Part shown: one piece after another, positions 10,419 to 21,642 of the stretch
Position numbering within the stretch: position 1 is the stretch's first letter
Layout of the letters: each line of letters opens with the position of its first letter
NCBI RefSeq assembly: GCF_027448985.1
Contig: NZ_DAIDMN010000003.1
Location: forward strand, 1 to 45,974
Direction of reading: 5' to 3'
Length of the DNA stretch: 45,974 bases
DNA from: Sulfurihydrogenibium sp.
Lineage (GTDB): Bacteria; Aquificota; Aquificia; Aquificales; Hydrogenothermaceae
The notes under the pieces: generated by a model
Told to the model about the DNA's origin: nothing
Seen by the model: the letters and a program-made list of their open reading frames with translations, nothing else
Database searches by the model: none
Program-made: the position numbers and the translations under genes

Positions 10419-11078
10419 CTAACCTTGTTGCATACTGATTAAAGCCTCTGCTAATTTTATGTCTTGGGGATAGGTAATCTTAAAATTTAGAAAACTTCCT
10501 TCATTTACCGTTATCTTAAAACCTTCCTTCTCCATCAGTGCAGAATCATCTGTTGCTAAAAAATTTTCCGATAAAGCTTTTTGATGGGAGTAAAGTAGTT
10601 TTTTATAATCAAAAGTTTGTGGTGTTTGTACTATGTAAATAAAATCTCTATTCAAAGTTTTTATAACCTTTTTGTCGCAAACTTCCTTTATAGTGTCTCT
10701 TGATTTGTATGCTGTAATAGAACCATCCCATCCGAATTTAACGTTTTGTATTCCATCTAAAAACATCTTTTTTGTTGCAAAGGGTCTTGCGGTGTCGTGA
10801 ATAATCACGATATCACATCTTTCAAGTTGTAAAAGACCGTTGTAAACGGAGTACTGTCTTTCTTTTCCACCACAAACTTTTTTAAACGGTTTATCAATTT
10901 TTATAGGAACATCTAAATCTTCTTTGGGCAAAACAATTACAACTTCATCTATTTCATCTATACTCTCAACAACTTCCAAGGAAAAATCTATAATCCTTTT
11001 GCCTTTTATACTCATAAACTGCTTTTTACTTCCAAACCTTGAACCACTTCCGGCTGCTAAAAGTATGCATCCTATCAT
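10419..11078 (-). CDS. ispD: 2-C-methyl-D-erythritol 4-phosphate cytidylyltransferase
   Basis: MIGCILLAAGSGSRFGSKKQF, VIIHDTARPF, VQTPQTFDYKKLL. Confidence 0.9.
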   Translation of the reverse strand: MIGCILLAAGSGSRFGSKKQFMSIKGKRIIDFSLEVVESIDEIDEVVIVLPKEDLDVPIKIDKPFKKVCGGKERQYSVYNGLLQLERCDIVIIHDTARPFATKKMFLDGIQNVKFGWDGSITAYKSRDTIKEVCDKKVIKTLNRDFIYIVQTPQTFDYKKLLYSHQKALSENFLATDDSALMEKEGFKITVNEGSFLNFKITYPQDIKLAEALISMQQG

Positions 11079-13216
11079 TAGTAAGCCTTTACTCTCAAAG
11101 AGTTTCCTATAACAAACACACTACTCAAAACCATGGCAAGGGCAGCAAATATTGGATTTAGTTGTCCTGTTATAGCTAAACCCATACCTATGATGTTGTA
11201 GATGAAAGCCCAAAATATGTTTGTGTATATCACCCTTTTTACTTTTCTTGATAGGATAATTATAAGTGGTATTTTCCTCAAATCGTCACTTATAAGGCTT
11301 ATAGATGCTGATTCTCTTGTAAGGTCTGTTCCACAACCCATAGCTATACCTATATCTGCGGCTGTCAGTGCTGGAGCGTCGTTTATTCCATCTCCAACCA
11401 TTGCAACAACTTTTCCTTTTGATTTTTCTTCTTGAATTGCTTTTAGTTTATCTTCTGGCAGTAGATTTGCTCTTACGTCATCTATTTCCAACTCTTTTTT
11501 TAGTACATTCGCAAAGTATTGGCTATCGCCTGTAAGTATGCCTACTTCTATGTTTATTGACTTTAACGCATCTATTGCAACCTTAGCTTCAGGTCGAATA
11601 CTTTGAGTGAAAGAAACAAATCCTAAAACCTGACTTTTGTCTGATAAAAATGTAATTATCTCTCCATTCTCTATCGCTTTTTCTTTCATCTTTTTTAATT
11701 CTTCATCTAACTCTACATTAAACTGTTTTAAAAACTCTTGGCTTCCAAGGATATACTCTTTACCTTCTACTTTTCCACTTACTCCAAATCCAAAGTGAAC
11801 TTTAAAATCTTCAACTTTCAACTCTTTACAGTCTTGACAATCTTTTATGAAACTTTTTGCCAAAGGATGCTCTGAGTTTTTTTCTAAGGAGTAAAAGATG
11901 TTCTTTGCCATATCATTCTTAAACCAAGTAGTTGAAACTTTCATAAATCTTTCCGTTATGGTTCCGGTTTTGTCAAAAAACACTTTTTTGACTGTTGAGA
12001 GTTTTTCTAAAATTTCTGCACTTTTTATTATGACTCCATCTTTCATCGCTTGTCCAAGTCCAAGCCATAAAGCAAGTGGAGCGCCAATACTAAATGCACA
12101 AGGACAAGATATAAGTAAAACGGACAATGATACTATCAAAGCTTTTTCAAATCCGGATTGAATGTACCAATATACAAAAGATGAGATTGCAAGAAAGAAA
12201 ACAATAGGTAAAAAGTAAAAGGCTATTCTGTCGGTAATTCTGTTGATTGGTGCTTTAGTGTTTCTTATCTGTTTCATTATCTCTATAAACCTGTTTAAAG
12301 TCCATTGAGATTGAGGTTTATCAACTTTTATTATAAATGTGCCATCCAATACTGTTGTTCCGGTATAAAGGTAATCTTTAGCTTTTTTTAAAACAGGTTT
12401 TATCTCACCTGTTAGTGTAGATTCATCAACATTTCCAATTCCTTCCAGTATAACACCATCGGCAGATACTTTTTCACCTGGACGTATTTTTACCAAATCT
12501 CCTACCTGAACTTCTTCAACAGGAACTTCAACCTCTTGACCATCTCTTACAACTGTTGCCTTTTTTGCTGTTAGGTCCATAAGCTGTTTCATAAAGTTAG
12601 AAGCTTTTACTCTTGACGAAGTCTCTAAATACCTTCCAAAGGTTACCAAAACGAGTATCATAGTTGCGGTTTCAAAGTATATAGCATTTTTACCAGTTAA
12701 AACAGAGTAAACTGATAGAAAGTAAGCAGAAAAAGAGCCAATCGCTATCAGTGTATCCGTGTTAAAGTTTAGAAGGTTCTCTTTTGAAAAAGAGTTTTTT
12801 AAAATGGGGATTCCTAAAAGAATCATAACTGGTGTAGAAAGGACTAGTATCACCCATTTTATAAATCCTGTAAATAAAAGCATCTCTCTATCGTTAGGGT
12901 CAACAAAATGGGAGCCGTATATGTACATGCTAAGCATCATTACAAGCATTGCTAAAAAGTATCCAAAACCAAATTTTCCCAAGAATGCTAAAGCTGTTCC
13001 TTCTTCACCTCTCAATCCAGTTGTTCTGTTTATAAGGTAACATCCAAAACAGCAAAAATCTTCCATCTTACCGTCTACTTCAAATTTCAAAGGTTTTCCG
13101 GTGATTGGTATTCCACATTGATAACATTCTGCATTTTTTTCTTCTGACAAAGACAAAGGACCACAAGAACATGAAATAGAAGGCTTAATTTCTATATTTT
13201 CCAAAGTTTGGACCAC
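11078..13216 (-). CDS. Copper-translocating P-type ATPase (CcoI/CopA-like)
   Basis: 712 aa; N-terminal cysteine-rich metal-binding segment (CYQCGIPITG...FCCFGCYL), CPC (SCPCAFSIGAPLAL), DKTGT, GDGINDAPAL. Confidence 0.9.
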   Translation of the reverse strand: MVQTLENIEIKPSISCSCGPLSLSEEKNAECYQCGIPITGKPLKFEVDGKMEDFCCFGCYLINRTTGLRGEEGTALAFLGKFGFGYFLAMLVMMLSMYIYGSHFVDPNDREMLLFTGFIKWVILVLSTPVMILLGIPILKNSFSKENLLNFNTDTLIAIGSFSAYFLSVYSVLTGKNAIYFETATMILVLVTFGRYLETSSRVKASNFMKQLMDLTAKKATVVRDGQEVEVPVEEVQVGDLVKIRPGEKVSADGVILEGIGNVDESTLTGEIKPVLKKAKDYLYTGTTVLDGTFIIKVDKPQSQWTLNRFIEIMKQIRNTKAPINRITDRIAFYFLPIVFFLAISSFVYWYIQSGFEKALIVSLSVLLISCPCAFSIGAPLALWLGLGQAMKDGVIIKSAEILEKLSTVKKVFFDKTGTITERFMKVSTTWFKNDMAKNIFYSLEKNSEHPLAKSFIKDCQDCKELKVEDFKVHFGFGVSGKVEGKEYILGSQEFLKQFNVELDEELKKMKEKAIENGEIITFLSDKSQVLGFVSFTQSIRPEAKVAIDALKSINIEVGILTGDSQYFANVLKKELEIDDVRANLLPEDKLKAIQEEKSKGKVVAMVGDGINDAPALTAADIGIAMGCGTDLTRESASISLISDDLRKIPLIIILSRKVKRVIYTNIFWAFIYNIIGMGLAITGQLNPIFAALAMVLSSVFVIGNSLRVKAY

Positions 13217-13286
13217 CTCTTTTTATAAATTTCAAAAAATGTGTTAAAATATTAAGTAATTTTTGCTATTTTGTAAAGAGGTATAG

Positions 13287-14027
13287 ATGATAGATTTTAA
13301 AGGTAAAACAGTTCTTGTAACAGGCTCTACAAGAGGGATAGGAAAAGCGATAGCTATTGCTTTTGCAAAAAATGGAGCTGATGTAATAATAACTGGAAGA
13401 GAAAGAGCTGCTGCTGAAACTTTGGCAAAGAATATAGAGAATGAGTTTGGTGTAAAGACTTTTGGTGTAAATTTTGATTTAGCTGGTGATATAGAAGAGT
13501 CTTTTAAAGAGATAACTCAGTGGTCCGGTGGAAAAATAGATATTCTCGTAAATAATGCTGGAATAACAAAGGATACTCTCTTTATTCGGATGAAACAGGA
13601 AGATTGGGATAGTGTTATAAACACAAATCTTACAGGGACATTTAAAATAACACAAGCGGTTGCCAAACTTATGATAAAACAAAGATACGGAAGAATAATC
13701 AACATAAGTTCTATAATAGGATTTATAGGGAATGTAGGACAGGTCAACTACTCTACAACGAAAGCCGGATTGATAGGCTTTACAAAATCTTTAGCAAAAG
13801 AGCTTGCATCAAGAAATATAACGGTCAACGCTGTTGCTCCGGGATTTATTGAAACCGATATGACAGCAAATCTACCAGCTGATATAGTGGAAAACTATCT
13901 AAAGCAGATACCTCTTGGTAGATTCGGTAAACCAGAAGATGTGGCTAACGTAGTTTTATTCCTTGCATCGGATATGGCAGGTTATATAACAGGTGAAACC
14001 ATTCACGTAAACGGTGGAATGTTTTAA
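13287..14027 (+). CDS. fabG: 3-oxoacyl-ACP reductase
   Basis: VTGSTRGIGKAIA, NNAG, YSTTKAGLIGFTKSLA; adjacent to acpP/fabF. Confidence 0.95.
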   Translation: MIDFKGKTVLVTGSTRGIGKAIAIAFAKNGADVIITGRERAAAETLAKNIENEFGVKTFGVNFDLAGDIEESFKEITQWSGGKIDILVNNAGITKDTLFIRMKQEDWDSVINTNLTGTFKITQAVAKLMIKQRYGRIINISSIIGFIGNVGQVNYSTTKAGLIGFTKSLAKELASRNITVNAVAPGFIETDMTANLPADIVENYLKQIPLGRFGKPEDVANVVLFLASDMAGYITGETIHVNGGMF

Positions 14028-14055
14028 AAAATTTTAAATATAGGAGGTTTTAGAG

Positions 14056-14289
14056 ATGTCAATTGAACAAAGAGTTAAGGAAATTATCGCAGACCAACTT
14101 GGTGTAGAGATGGAAAAAATCACTCCGGAAGCTAAATTCGTAGATGACCTTGGAGCTGACTCTCTTGACGTAGTAGAGCTTATAATGGCTTTTGAAGAAG
14201 AGTTTGGTGTAGAGATTCCAGATGAAGACGCGGAAAAGATAGCAACAGTTGGAGATGTTTTAAATTATATTAAATCAAAACAAGGGTAA
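14056..14289 (+). CDS. acpP: Acyl carrier protein
   Basis: 77 aa; [35 protein letters not shown]. Confidence 0.97.
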   Translation: MSIEQRVKEIIADQLGVEMEKITPEAKFVDDLGADSLDVVELIMAFEEEFGVEIPDEDAEKIATVGDVLNYIKSKQG

Positions 14290-14294
14290 GAAGG

Positions 14295-15539
14295 ATGAGA
14301 AGAGTCGTCGTAACCGGTCTTGGTGCTGTAACACCTATAGGTAACAACGTAAAAGATTACTGGGCAAACCTTGTAAATGGTGTCAGCGGTATAGATGTTA
14401 TAAAAAGATTTAATCCTGTTGAAATAGGTCTTCCGGTTATAATTGCCGGAGAAGTAAAAAATCTCAATCCGGAGCAGTTTTTAGATTCAAAAGAGCTAAA
14501 AAGGATGAGTGATTTTGTTAAATTTGCAGTTATAGCTGCAAAAGAAGCTATAGAAGACTCCGGATTGGACCTTGATAAAATTGATTTAAACAAGGCAGGT
14601 GTTATAGTCGGGACCGGTATCGGCGGCCTTCGGGACATTGAAGAACAGCAAAAGGTTGTTATGGAGAAAGGAGTTAAAAGAGTTTCTCCTTTCTTCATAC
14701 CATCCGGAATATCAAATATGGCAGCTGGGTACATATCTATCCAGTTTGGGTTTAAAGGACCTAACTCTTGTGTAGTTACAGCTTGTGCAACAGGAACCCA
14801 CTCTATTGGAGATGCCTTTAAGATAATCCAAAGAGGCGATGCTGATATTATGATTGCAGGTGGTACAGAATCTGCAATAACACCACTTGGAGTAGCAGGA
14901 TTTGCAAATATGAAAGCACTCTCTACAAGAAATGACCAACCTCAAAAAGCGTCAAGACCCTTTGATGCGGAAAGAGACGGATTTGTAATGGGTGAAGGAG
15001 CTGGAATATTAATCTTAGAAGAACTTGAGCACGCTAAAAAAAGAGGAGCAAAAATATACGCAGAAGTCGTTGGATATGGACTTACAGGAGATGCATACCA
15101 TATAACAGCACCTTGCTCCGATGCAGATGGAGCAAGAAGAGTTATAGAAATGGCTCTAAATGATGCAAGGGTTAATCCGGATGAAGTCCAGTATGTAAAC
15201 GCTCACGGAACTTCAACACCTTTAAACGACAAAATAGAAACTCTTGCATTAAAACTTGTGTTTAAAGACCACGCCTACAAACTAAAAATAAGTTCTAACA
15301 AATCTATGATAGGACACCTTTTAGGAGCAGCAGGAGCTGTTGAAGCCGTTGCAACGGTTTTAACCATAAAAGAAGGAATAATACCACCTACCATAAACTA
15401 CGAACATCCGGACCCAGATTGTGATTTAGATTACGTTCCAAACAAAGCAATAGATTATCCAGTGAAAGTGGCAATATCAAACTCTTTTGGCTTTGGTGGA
15501 ACAAACGGATGTTTAGTCTTCAAGGCTTATGAAGATTGA
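14295..15539 (+). CDS. fabF: 3-oxoacyl-ACP synthase II
   Basis: [49 protein letters not shown]. Confidence 0.97.
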   Translation: MRRVVVTGLGAVTPIGNNVKDYWANLVNGVSGIDVIKRFNPVEIGLPVIIAGEVKNLNPEQFLDSKELKRMSDFVKFAVIAAKEAIEDSGLDLDKIDLNKAGVIVGTGIGGLRDIEEQQKVVMEKGVKRVSPFFIPSGISNMAAGYISIQFGFKGPNSCVVTACATGTHSIGDAFKIIQRGDADIMIAGGTESAITPLGVAGFANMKALSTRNDQPQKASRPFDAERDGFVMGEGAGILILEELEHAKKRGAKIYAEVVGYGLTGDAYHITAPCSDADGARRVIEMALNDARVNPDEVQYVNAHGTSTPLNDKIETLALKLVFKDHAYKLKISSNKSMIGHLLGAAGAVEAVATVLTIKEGIIPPTINYEHPDPDCDLDYVPNKAIDYPVKVAISNSFGFGGTNGCLVFKAYED

Positions 15540-16245
15540 AAATCCGGAATTTTTAGAAAGAGTTGAAAAGTTAGAAAAACTTCTAAATTATTCGTTTAAT
15601 GATAAGTCTTTACTTTTAGCAGCTATAACCCATAGGTCATTTGTTGCGGAGTATCCTAAAAAACTCAAAGATTACGAAGTTTTGGAATTTTTAGGAGATT
15701 CCGTTTTATCTTTGATAGTCAGTGAAATACTTATAAAACAGTTTCCAGATGCAAGAGAAGGAGATTTATCACAACTTAGGTCTTCCATTGTAAGTGAAGC
15801 TTACCTTTCCAAGTTAGCAAAAACTTTAAATTTAAGTAATTTTGTGTTGATTAGCAGAGGTGAGAAACTACAAAAAGGAGAAGAAAGAGAATCACTACTG
15901 TGTGATGTGTTTGAAGCGATATTCGGTGCTATATACATAGACGCCGGATACAAAATAGATGTTCCAAGAGATATTTTTAACAGCCTTTTTAAAGATAAAG
16001 TTTTAGAGGATATAAAAACGGAAAATATACCCAGAGACTACAAATCACTTCTTCAGATAGAAACTCAAAAAATTTATGGTAAAATACCAAAATACAAATT
16101 AGTCCATTCTGAAGGTCCAGAGCATGATAAAGTGTTTGTAGTTGAATGTCAGATAGATGATATAAAAACAACTGGAAAAGGAAAATCAAAAAAAGAAGCA
16201 GAAACACAAGCAGCAAAAGAAGCATTTAAAAAGATAAAGGAATAA
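15529..16245 (+). CDS. rnc: Ribonuclease III
   Basis: [20 protein letters not shown] and C-terminal dsRBD; overlaps fabF end. Confidence 0.95.
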   Translation: MKIENPEFLERVEKLEKLLNYSFNDKSLLLAAITHRSFVAEYPKKLKDYEVLEFLGDSVLSLIVSEILIKQFPDAREGDLSQLRSSIVSEAYLSKLAKTLNLSNFVLISRGEKLQKGEERESLLCDVFEAIFGAIYIDAGYKIDVPRDIFNSLFKDKVLEDIKTENIPRDYKSLLQIETQKIYGKIPKYKLVHSEGPEHDKVFVVECQIDDIKTTGKGKSKKEAETQAAKEAFKKIKE

Positions 16246-16249
16246 CAAA

Positions 16250-16978
16250 ATGAGACTTGGAGTAAACATAGACCACATAGCAACATTAAGAGAGGCAAGA
16301 AAAACAGTTGAGCCAGACCCTGTAAAAGGAGCTTTAATAGCTATTGAAGCCGGAGCAGACCAAATTACGTTACACCTTAGAGAAGACAGAAGACATATCC
16401 AAGATGAAGACCTTTTTAGATTGAAATGTGAGCTTAAAGACACTCAAATTCCAATAAATCTTGAAATGGCACCTACTTTGGAGATGAAAAACATCGCTTT
16501 GGAAGCTCTTCCAAATACAACCACATTGGTTCCGGAAAAAAGACAAGAGATAACCACAGAAGGTGGGTTAGATGTAGTATCTATGAAAGATTACCTAAAA
16601 GAGTATATAAGAGAACTAAAAGAGTCAGGAATCAAAGTAAGCCTTTTTATAGACCCGGATATTCAACAGATAGACGCGTCTTTGGAAGTAGGAGCAGATG
16701 CGGTTGAGATACACACAGGAGAGTATGCAAACGCTTATGGTAAAAATGTAGAAAAAGAGCTTGAAAGAATAAAAAAAGCTGCAAAGTATGCAAAAGAAAA
16801 AGGTTTAGCAGTTTATGCAGGACATGGTCTTAACTACGAAAATGTGGTTAACATTGCAAAGATAAAAGAGATAGAAGAACTAAATATAGGTCACTCAATA
16901 ATCGCAAATGCAATATTTTTAGGACTTTATCAAGCAGTCAAAAAGATGAAAGAGATAATAACAAACGCAAGAGGATAA
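16250..16978 (+). CDS. pdxJ: Pyridoxine 5'-phosphate synthase
   Basis: [38 protein letters not shown]. Confidence 0.97.
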   Translation: MRLGVNIDHIATLREARKTVEPDPVKGALIAIEAGADQITLHLREDRRHIQDEDLFRLKCELKDTQIPINLEMAPTLEMKNIALEALPNTTTLVPEKRQEITTEGGLDVVSMKDYLKEYIRELKESGIKVSLFIDPDIQQIDASLEVGADAVEIHTGEYANAYGKNVEKELERIKKAAKYAKEKGLAVYAGHGLNYENVVNIAKIKEIEELNIGHSIIANAIFLGLYQAVKKMKEIITNARG

Positions 16979-16982
16979 AAGT

Positions 16983-18797
16983 ATGTGTGGAATAGTTGGG
17001 TATGTTGGATATAGGAAAGTAGTACCAGTTTTATTACATGGACTTCAAAGATTAGAGTACAGAGGGTACGACTCAGCCGGAATAGCTGTCTTAGATGAAG
17101 AAAAAGGGAAGATAATAGTTGAAAAAAAAGTTGGAAAAATAAAAGATTTACAAGAACATCTTTGGGGTAAAGATATAAAAGGAAGTATAGGAATAGCCCA
17201 TACAAGATGGGCAACCCACGGACCACCTTCTGTAGAAAACGCCCATCCACACACCAGTCAAAACGGTGAAATTGCTGTAGTTCACAACGGAATTATAGAA
17301 AATTACGCCCAGTTAAAAGAAGAACTTATAAAAAAAGGATACCAGTTTAAATCTCAAACAGATACGGAAGTAATAGCTCATCTACTTGAAGAGTACTACG
17401 AAGAGAATCTGCTTAACACAGTTTTGAAAGTTGCAAAAATGTTGGAAGGTGCTTATGCCATTGGTGTTATTTCCACATTAGAACCGGATAAAATCGTAGC
17501 TTTAAGAAAAGGAAGTCCGTTAATAGTAGGAATAGGAGAATATGAAAACTTCATAGCATCTGATATTCCGGCTGTTTTGGAATACACAAAAAAGTTTATA
17601 ACTCTTGATGATGAAGAGATAGCTGTTATCACAAAAGATAAAGTAGAAATCTACAACATAAACGGACAAAAAGTAGAAAAAAAACCGTTTACTGTAAATT
17701 GGGATATTGCAGCTGCTGAAAAAGGTGGTTATAAACACTTTATGTTAAAAGAAATTTATGAACAGCCAAAAACCATCACAGACACCATATCCGGATTTTT
17801 CTCAGATTTGAACAATCCGGTTTATCAGGAAATTAAAAACATAGAAAAAGTCGTTATAATAGCTTGTGGAACATCATACCATGCTGGACTTGTAGGAAAG
17901 TTTTGGGTTGAAAAATACGCAAAACTTCCTGTAATAGTAGATTACGCATCAGAATTTAGATACAGAGATTTTCCAGTTGATGAAAAAACACTTATAATAG
18001 CCATAAGTCAATCTGGAGAAACAGCAGATACAAGATTTGCAGCTATAGACTCAAAAAAGAAAGGAGCAAAAGTTTTATCCATTGTAAATGTAGTTGGGAG
18101 CTCTCTATCAAGAGAGAGTGACTTTGTAATATACACTTACTGTGGTCCGGAAATTGGTGTTGCTGCAACAAAAACCTTTACAGCACAACTTATAACTCTT
18201 CTTTTATTTGCAGTTAAATCCGGATTGGAAAGAGGATTTATAAGTGGTGATGAATTTGAAAAAATCCATAAAGATATATCTCACCTTCCAGTTTTAGTTA
18301 ACGAAATATTAAAACAGGACAAAAAAGTTGAGGAGATATCTTACAAGTATCACAATGCAAAAGACTTTCTGTTCCTTGGAAGAGGGTTAAACTACCCTAT
18401 TGCATTTGAAGGAGCACTAAAACTAAAAGAAATCTCCTATATACACGCGGAAGGTTATCCGGCAGGGGAGATGAAACACGGTCCAATAGCCCTTATAGAT
18501 GAAAATCTTCCGGTTGTATGTATAGCACCCAAAGACTCTCTTTATGAAAAGATGATATCAAATATACAAGAAGTAAAAGCAAGAAAAGGAATAGTTATAA
18601 CTATAACAGATTCTGATGACAAAGAAATTCTATCTCTATCGGACAACATAATAAAAATACCTACAGTTAACAATGAAAACTTATACCCAATAGTATCTGC
18701 AGTTCCACTTCAACTACTTGCATACCATATTGCGACAATATTAGGAAAAGATGTGGACCAACCAAGAAATCTTGCAAAAACGGTAACAGTGGAATAA
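16983..18797 (+). CDS. glmS: Glutamine-fructose-6-phosphate aminotransferase (isomerizing)
   Basis: MCGIVGYVGYRKVVPVLLHGLQRLEYRGYDSAGIAV; SIS domains; C-terminus LAKTVTVE. Confidence 0.97.
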   Translation: MCGIVGYVGYRKVVPVLLHGLQRLEYRGYDSAGIAVLDEEKGKIIVEKKVGKIKDLQEHLWGKDIKGSIGIAHTRWATHGPPSVENAHPHTSQNGEIAVVHNGIIENYAQLKEELIKKGYQFKSQTDTEVIAHLLEEYYEENLLNTVLKVAKMLEGAYAIGVISTLEPDKIVALRKGSPLIVGIGEYENFIASDIPAVLEYTKKFITLDDEEIAVITKDKVEIYNINGQKVEKKPFTVNWDIAAAEKGGYKHFMLKEIYEQPKTITDTISGFFSDLNNPVYQEIKNIEKVVIIACGTSYHAGLVGKFWVEKYAKLPVIVDYASEFRYRDFPVDEKTLIIAISQSGETADTRFAAIDSKKKGAKVLSIVNVVGSSLSRESDFVIYTYCGPEIGVAATKTFTAQLITLLLFAVKSGLERGFISGDEFEKIHKDISHLPVLVNEILKQDKKVEEISYKYHNAKDFLFLGRGLNYPIAFEGALKLKEISYIHAEGYPAGEMKHGPIALIDENLPVVCIAPKDSLYEKMISNIQEVKARKGIVITITDSDDKEILSLSDNIIKIPTVNNENLYPIVSAVPLQLLAYHIATILGKDVDQPRNLAKTVTVE

Positions 18798-18837
18798 AAT
18801 ATTTTAGATTTAGTTTTCAATAGATAAAAGGTTTGAG

Positions 18838-19611
18838 ATGAAAAAGGTTTTGAGTTTACTGTTGACTTTAATTCTTGGTATTAAAGTTTATGCAGGTGAG
18901 ATAACGGTTTATGCAGCTGCAGACCTTACTTACGCATTTGATGAGATACTTAAAGTTTACAAGCAAAAGTACCCACAGGATACCGTAAAAACTATTTTTG
19001 GTTCTTCCGGTAAAGGTTATACACAGGTTTTAAACGGTGCTCCTTATGATGTTTTCTTCTCTGCTGATATGAGTTATGTAGAAAAACTAAAACAGCAAGG
19101 ACTAACAGCATCTGACATTAAACCTTACGCAATAGGTAGAATAGTTTTATGGACAAGAAAAGACTCGGGAATAGATGTTTCAAAAGGTATTAATGTAGTA
19201 CTTGACCCAAAAGTGAAAAAGATAGCTATAGCAAACTGGGAACATGCTCCGTATGGCGTTGCTGCAAAACAGTGCCTTGAACATTACAAACTTTTTGATA
19301 AAGTAAAAGATAAACTTGTTTTAGGTGAAAATATCAGTCAAACTGCCCAATTTGTAGAAACAGGTGCAGCTGATATAGGGTTTTTAGCTCTTTCTATTGC
19401 AAAAAGTGATAAACTTCAAAAACAAGGCATATACTATCTCTTACCTGCAAATTGTCATAACGAGATAAAACAAGGTTATGCAATTCTAAAACATGCAACA
19501 AAAGACAAAGAGACCTTTGAAACGGCAAAGAGGTTTTATGAGTTCATACAGACCAATGAAGCAAGAAAAATATTTATAAAATACGGATTCGTCCTTCCGG
19601 GTGAAGATTGA
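18838..19611 (+). CDS. modA: Molybdate ABC transporter substrate-binding protein
   Basis: Signal peptide then ITVYAAADLTYAFDEIL; FGSSGKGYTQVLNGAPYDVFFSAD. Confidence 0.9.
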   Translation: MKKVLSLLLTLILGIKVYAGEITVYAAADLTYAFDEILKVYKQKYPQDTVKTIFGSSGKGYTQVLNGAPYDVFFSADMSYVEKLKQQGLTASDIKPYAIGRIVLWTRKDSGIDVSKGINVVLDPKVKKIAIANWEHAPYGVAAKQCLEHYKLFDKVKDKLVLGENISQTAQFVETGAADIGFLALSIAKSDKLQKQGIYYLLPANCHNEIKQGYAILKHATKDKETFETAKRFYEFIQTNEARKIFIKYGFVLPGED

Positions 19612-19710
19612 TGATTCACTTTTTTGATACTGACTATATTGGTTAAAGTTACTATAGGTTCATCAGGAAAAACTAAAACAGCAGGGATTTGCAATCTCAG
19701 AGGATAACAA

Positions 19711-20100
19711 ATGAACATAGTTAAAGGTTATATAGTCGGTATTGAATTTACTGATACAATCTCTCAAATAAAGTTGAATACAGAAATTGGGGATTTTTAC
19801 TGTGTTGTACTTGAAAATCCGGATACCGCTAACTACTTAAAGATAGATAACACGGTAAACCTTATATTCAAAGAAACTGATTTTGTAGTTTGTAGAGATA
19901 AAATACACCCTTTTAACACTTTTCAAGGAACTGTTAAATCTATCTTTAAAGGACAACTCTTCACAAGAGTTTTTATTGAAAATAAAGGTCTTCAATTTTC
20001 GGCTTTAATTACTAATTTAGAGTTTGATAATCTTCTTATAGATATCGGTAGCCAAATCTATTTTTACATAAAACCTACAAACATTATTTTGGAGGTGTAG
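19711..20100 (+). CDS. Molbindin-like protein with two TOBE/Mop-type segments
   Basis: 129 aa between modA and modB; two repeats of about 65 aa resembling Mop domains. Confidence 0.55.
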   Translation: MNIVKGYIVGIEFTDTISQIKLNTEIGDFYCVVLENPDTANYLKIDNTVNLIFKETDFVVCRDKIHPFNTFQGTVKSIFKGQLFTRVFIENKGLQFSALITNLEFDNLLIDIGSQIYFYIKPTNIILEV

Positions 20101-20101
20101 G

Positions 20102-20785
20102 TTGTTAGAAATTCTTAAACAGATAGATTACTCTCCTTTTTTTCTAACCTTTAAGCTTGCTTTTATTACCACTTTAATTTTGTTTGTTGTTGGTATTCCG
20201 GTTTCATACTTTTTGGCTTACTCAAAATTTAGATTCAAATCTGCTTTTGAGGCTGTTGTGGCACTTCCTTTGGTGTTACCACCTTCTGTTTTGGGTTTTT
20301 ATCTTCTGTTAATCCTATCAAAAAATGGTTTTTTAGGTAAGTTTTGGGAAGAGAATTTTGGTCATCAACTTGCATTTCATTTTGAGGGTATTGTTATAGC
20401 ATCTGTAATATTTAGTTTTCCTTTTATGGTTCATCCCTTAACATCCGGATTTAAATCTGTAAATAAATCTTTGATAGAGGCTGCTTACACTTTGGGAAAA
20501 TCAAAATTGGAGACACTTTTCAAAGTTATCCTTCCTAACATGAAACCTGCAATAATCACTGGAATAACCTTGTCTTTTGCCCATACCATTGGAGAGTTTG
20601 GTGTTGTTTTGATGGTAGGAGGAAGTATTGAAGGAGAAACAAAAGTGGTCTCTATAGCTATTTACGATGCCGTTGAAAGGTTAGATTACACAACAGCCCA
20701 CGTTTATGCCGCAATACTTTTTGGTTTATCATTTTTTGTTTTACTGGTTGTTTATATGCTCAATAAAAGGTTTGAGATAAAATGA
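20102..20785 (+). CDS. modB: Molybdate ABC transporter permease
   Basis: LPLVLPPSVLGFYLLL...EAAYTLGKSKLETLFKVILPNMKPAIITGITLSFAHTIGEFGVVLMVGG. Confidence 0.92.
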   Translation: MLEILKQIDYSPFFLTFKLAFITTLILFVVGIPVSYFLAYSKFRFKSAFEAVVALPLVLPPSVLGFYLLLILSKNGFLGKFWEENFGHQLAFHFEGIVIASVIFSFPFMVHPLTSGFKSVNKSLIEAAYTLGKSKLETLFKVILPNMKPAIITGITLSFAHTIGEFGVVLMVGGSIEGETKVVSIAIYDAVERLDYTTAHVYAAILFGLSFFVLLVVYMLNKRFEIK

Positions 20786-21642
20786 TAGTTGTTGATGTTA
20801 AAAAGGAGCTTATTGGTTATAAAGGAAAGTTTACTTTAGATGTAAGTTTTAAAGTGGAAAAAGGAGAGTTTTTAACGATATTTGGAAAATCCGGAAGTGG
20901 TAAAACAACTGTACTTAGAATTATTGCAGGGCTTGAAAATCCAGATGAAGGATACATAGAGTTTGACGGTAAGGTGTACTTTGATTCTAAAAAAGGTGTT
21001 AATCTGCCACCACAAAAAAGAAATGTAGGATTTGTCTTTCAAAACTACGCCCTTTTTCCCAACATGACAGTTTACGAGAATGTAGCTTTTGCACTGGACA
21101 AAGAAGAAAGGGATAAAGTTGATGAGATTTTAAAAGTTGTAGAGCTTTACAACCTTAAAGACAGATATCCTTCATCACTATCGGGAGGACAACAACAGAG
21201 GGTTGCGTTGGCAAGAGCGATTGTAAAGAATCCGGATATACTACTTTTAGACGAGCCTTTGTCTGCCCTTGATTACTCAATACGATTAAAACTTCAGGAC
21301 CAGCTAAAAAAACTTCATAAAATGTTTAATCTTACAACACTTTTAGTTTCTCACGACAAACCGGAGGTTTTCAAACTATCCGATAGAGTTATTTACCTTG
21401 AAGATGGAAAGATAAAAAAAGAAGGAACTCCAAGGGAAGTTTTTATAGAAAAAAGTATATCCGGAAAGTTTTCGTTTTACGGAACAGTTTTAGATATTAG
21501 AAAATCTGATATTTTAAACATAGTTACAGTTGATATAAACGGTAATCTTGTAGAAGTAGCTACAACAGAAGATTTTAACATTGGAGATGAAGTTTTGGTA
21601 GGAGCAAAAGCCTTTAATCCTATTATCAAAAAAATCAGTTAA
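20782..21642 (+). CDS. modC: Molybdate ABC transporter ATP-binding protein
   Basis: Walker A FGKSGSGKTT, LSGGQQQRVALARA, overlaps modB. Confidence 0.88.
   Translation: MIVVDVKKELIGYKGKFTLDVSFKVEKGEFLTIFGKSGSGKTTVLRIIAGLENPDEGYIEFDGKVYFDSKKGVNLPPQKRNVGFVFQNYALFPNMTVYENVAFALDKEERDKVDEILKVVELYNLKDRYPSSLSGGQQQRVALARAIVKNPDILLLDEPLSALDYSIRLKLQDQLKKLHKMFNLTTLLVSHDKPEVFKLSDRVIYLEDGKIKKEGTPREVFIEKSISGKFSFYGTVLDIRKSDILNIVTVDINGNLVEVATTEDFNIGDEVLVGAKAFNPIIKKIS

Noticed and set aside
19617-19710. Short peptide frames between modA and the molbindin gene (MIHFFDTDYIG*, LVKVTIGSSGKTKTAGICNLRG*)
   Set aside because: No RBS-start combination or recognisable family; treated as non-coding spacer.
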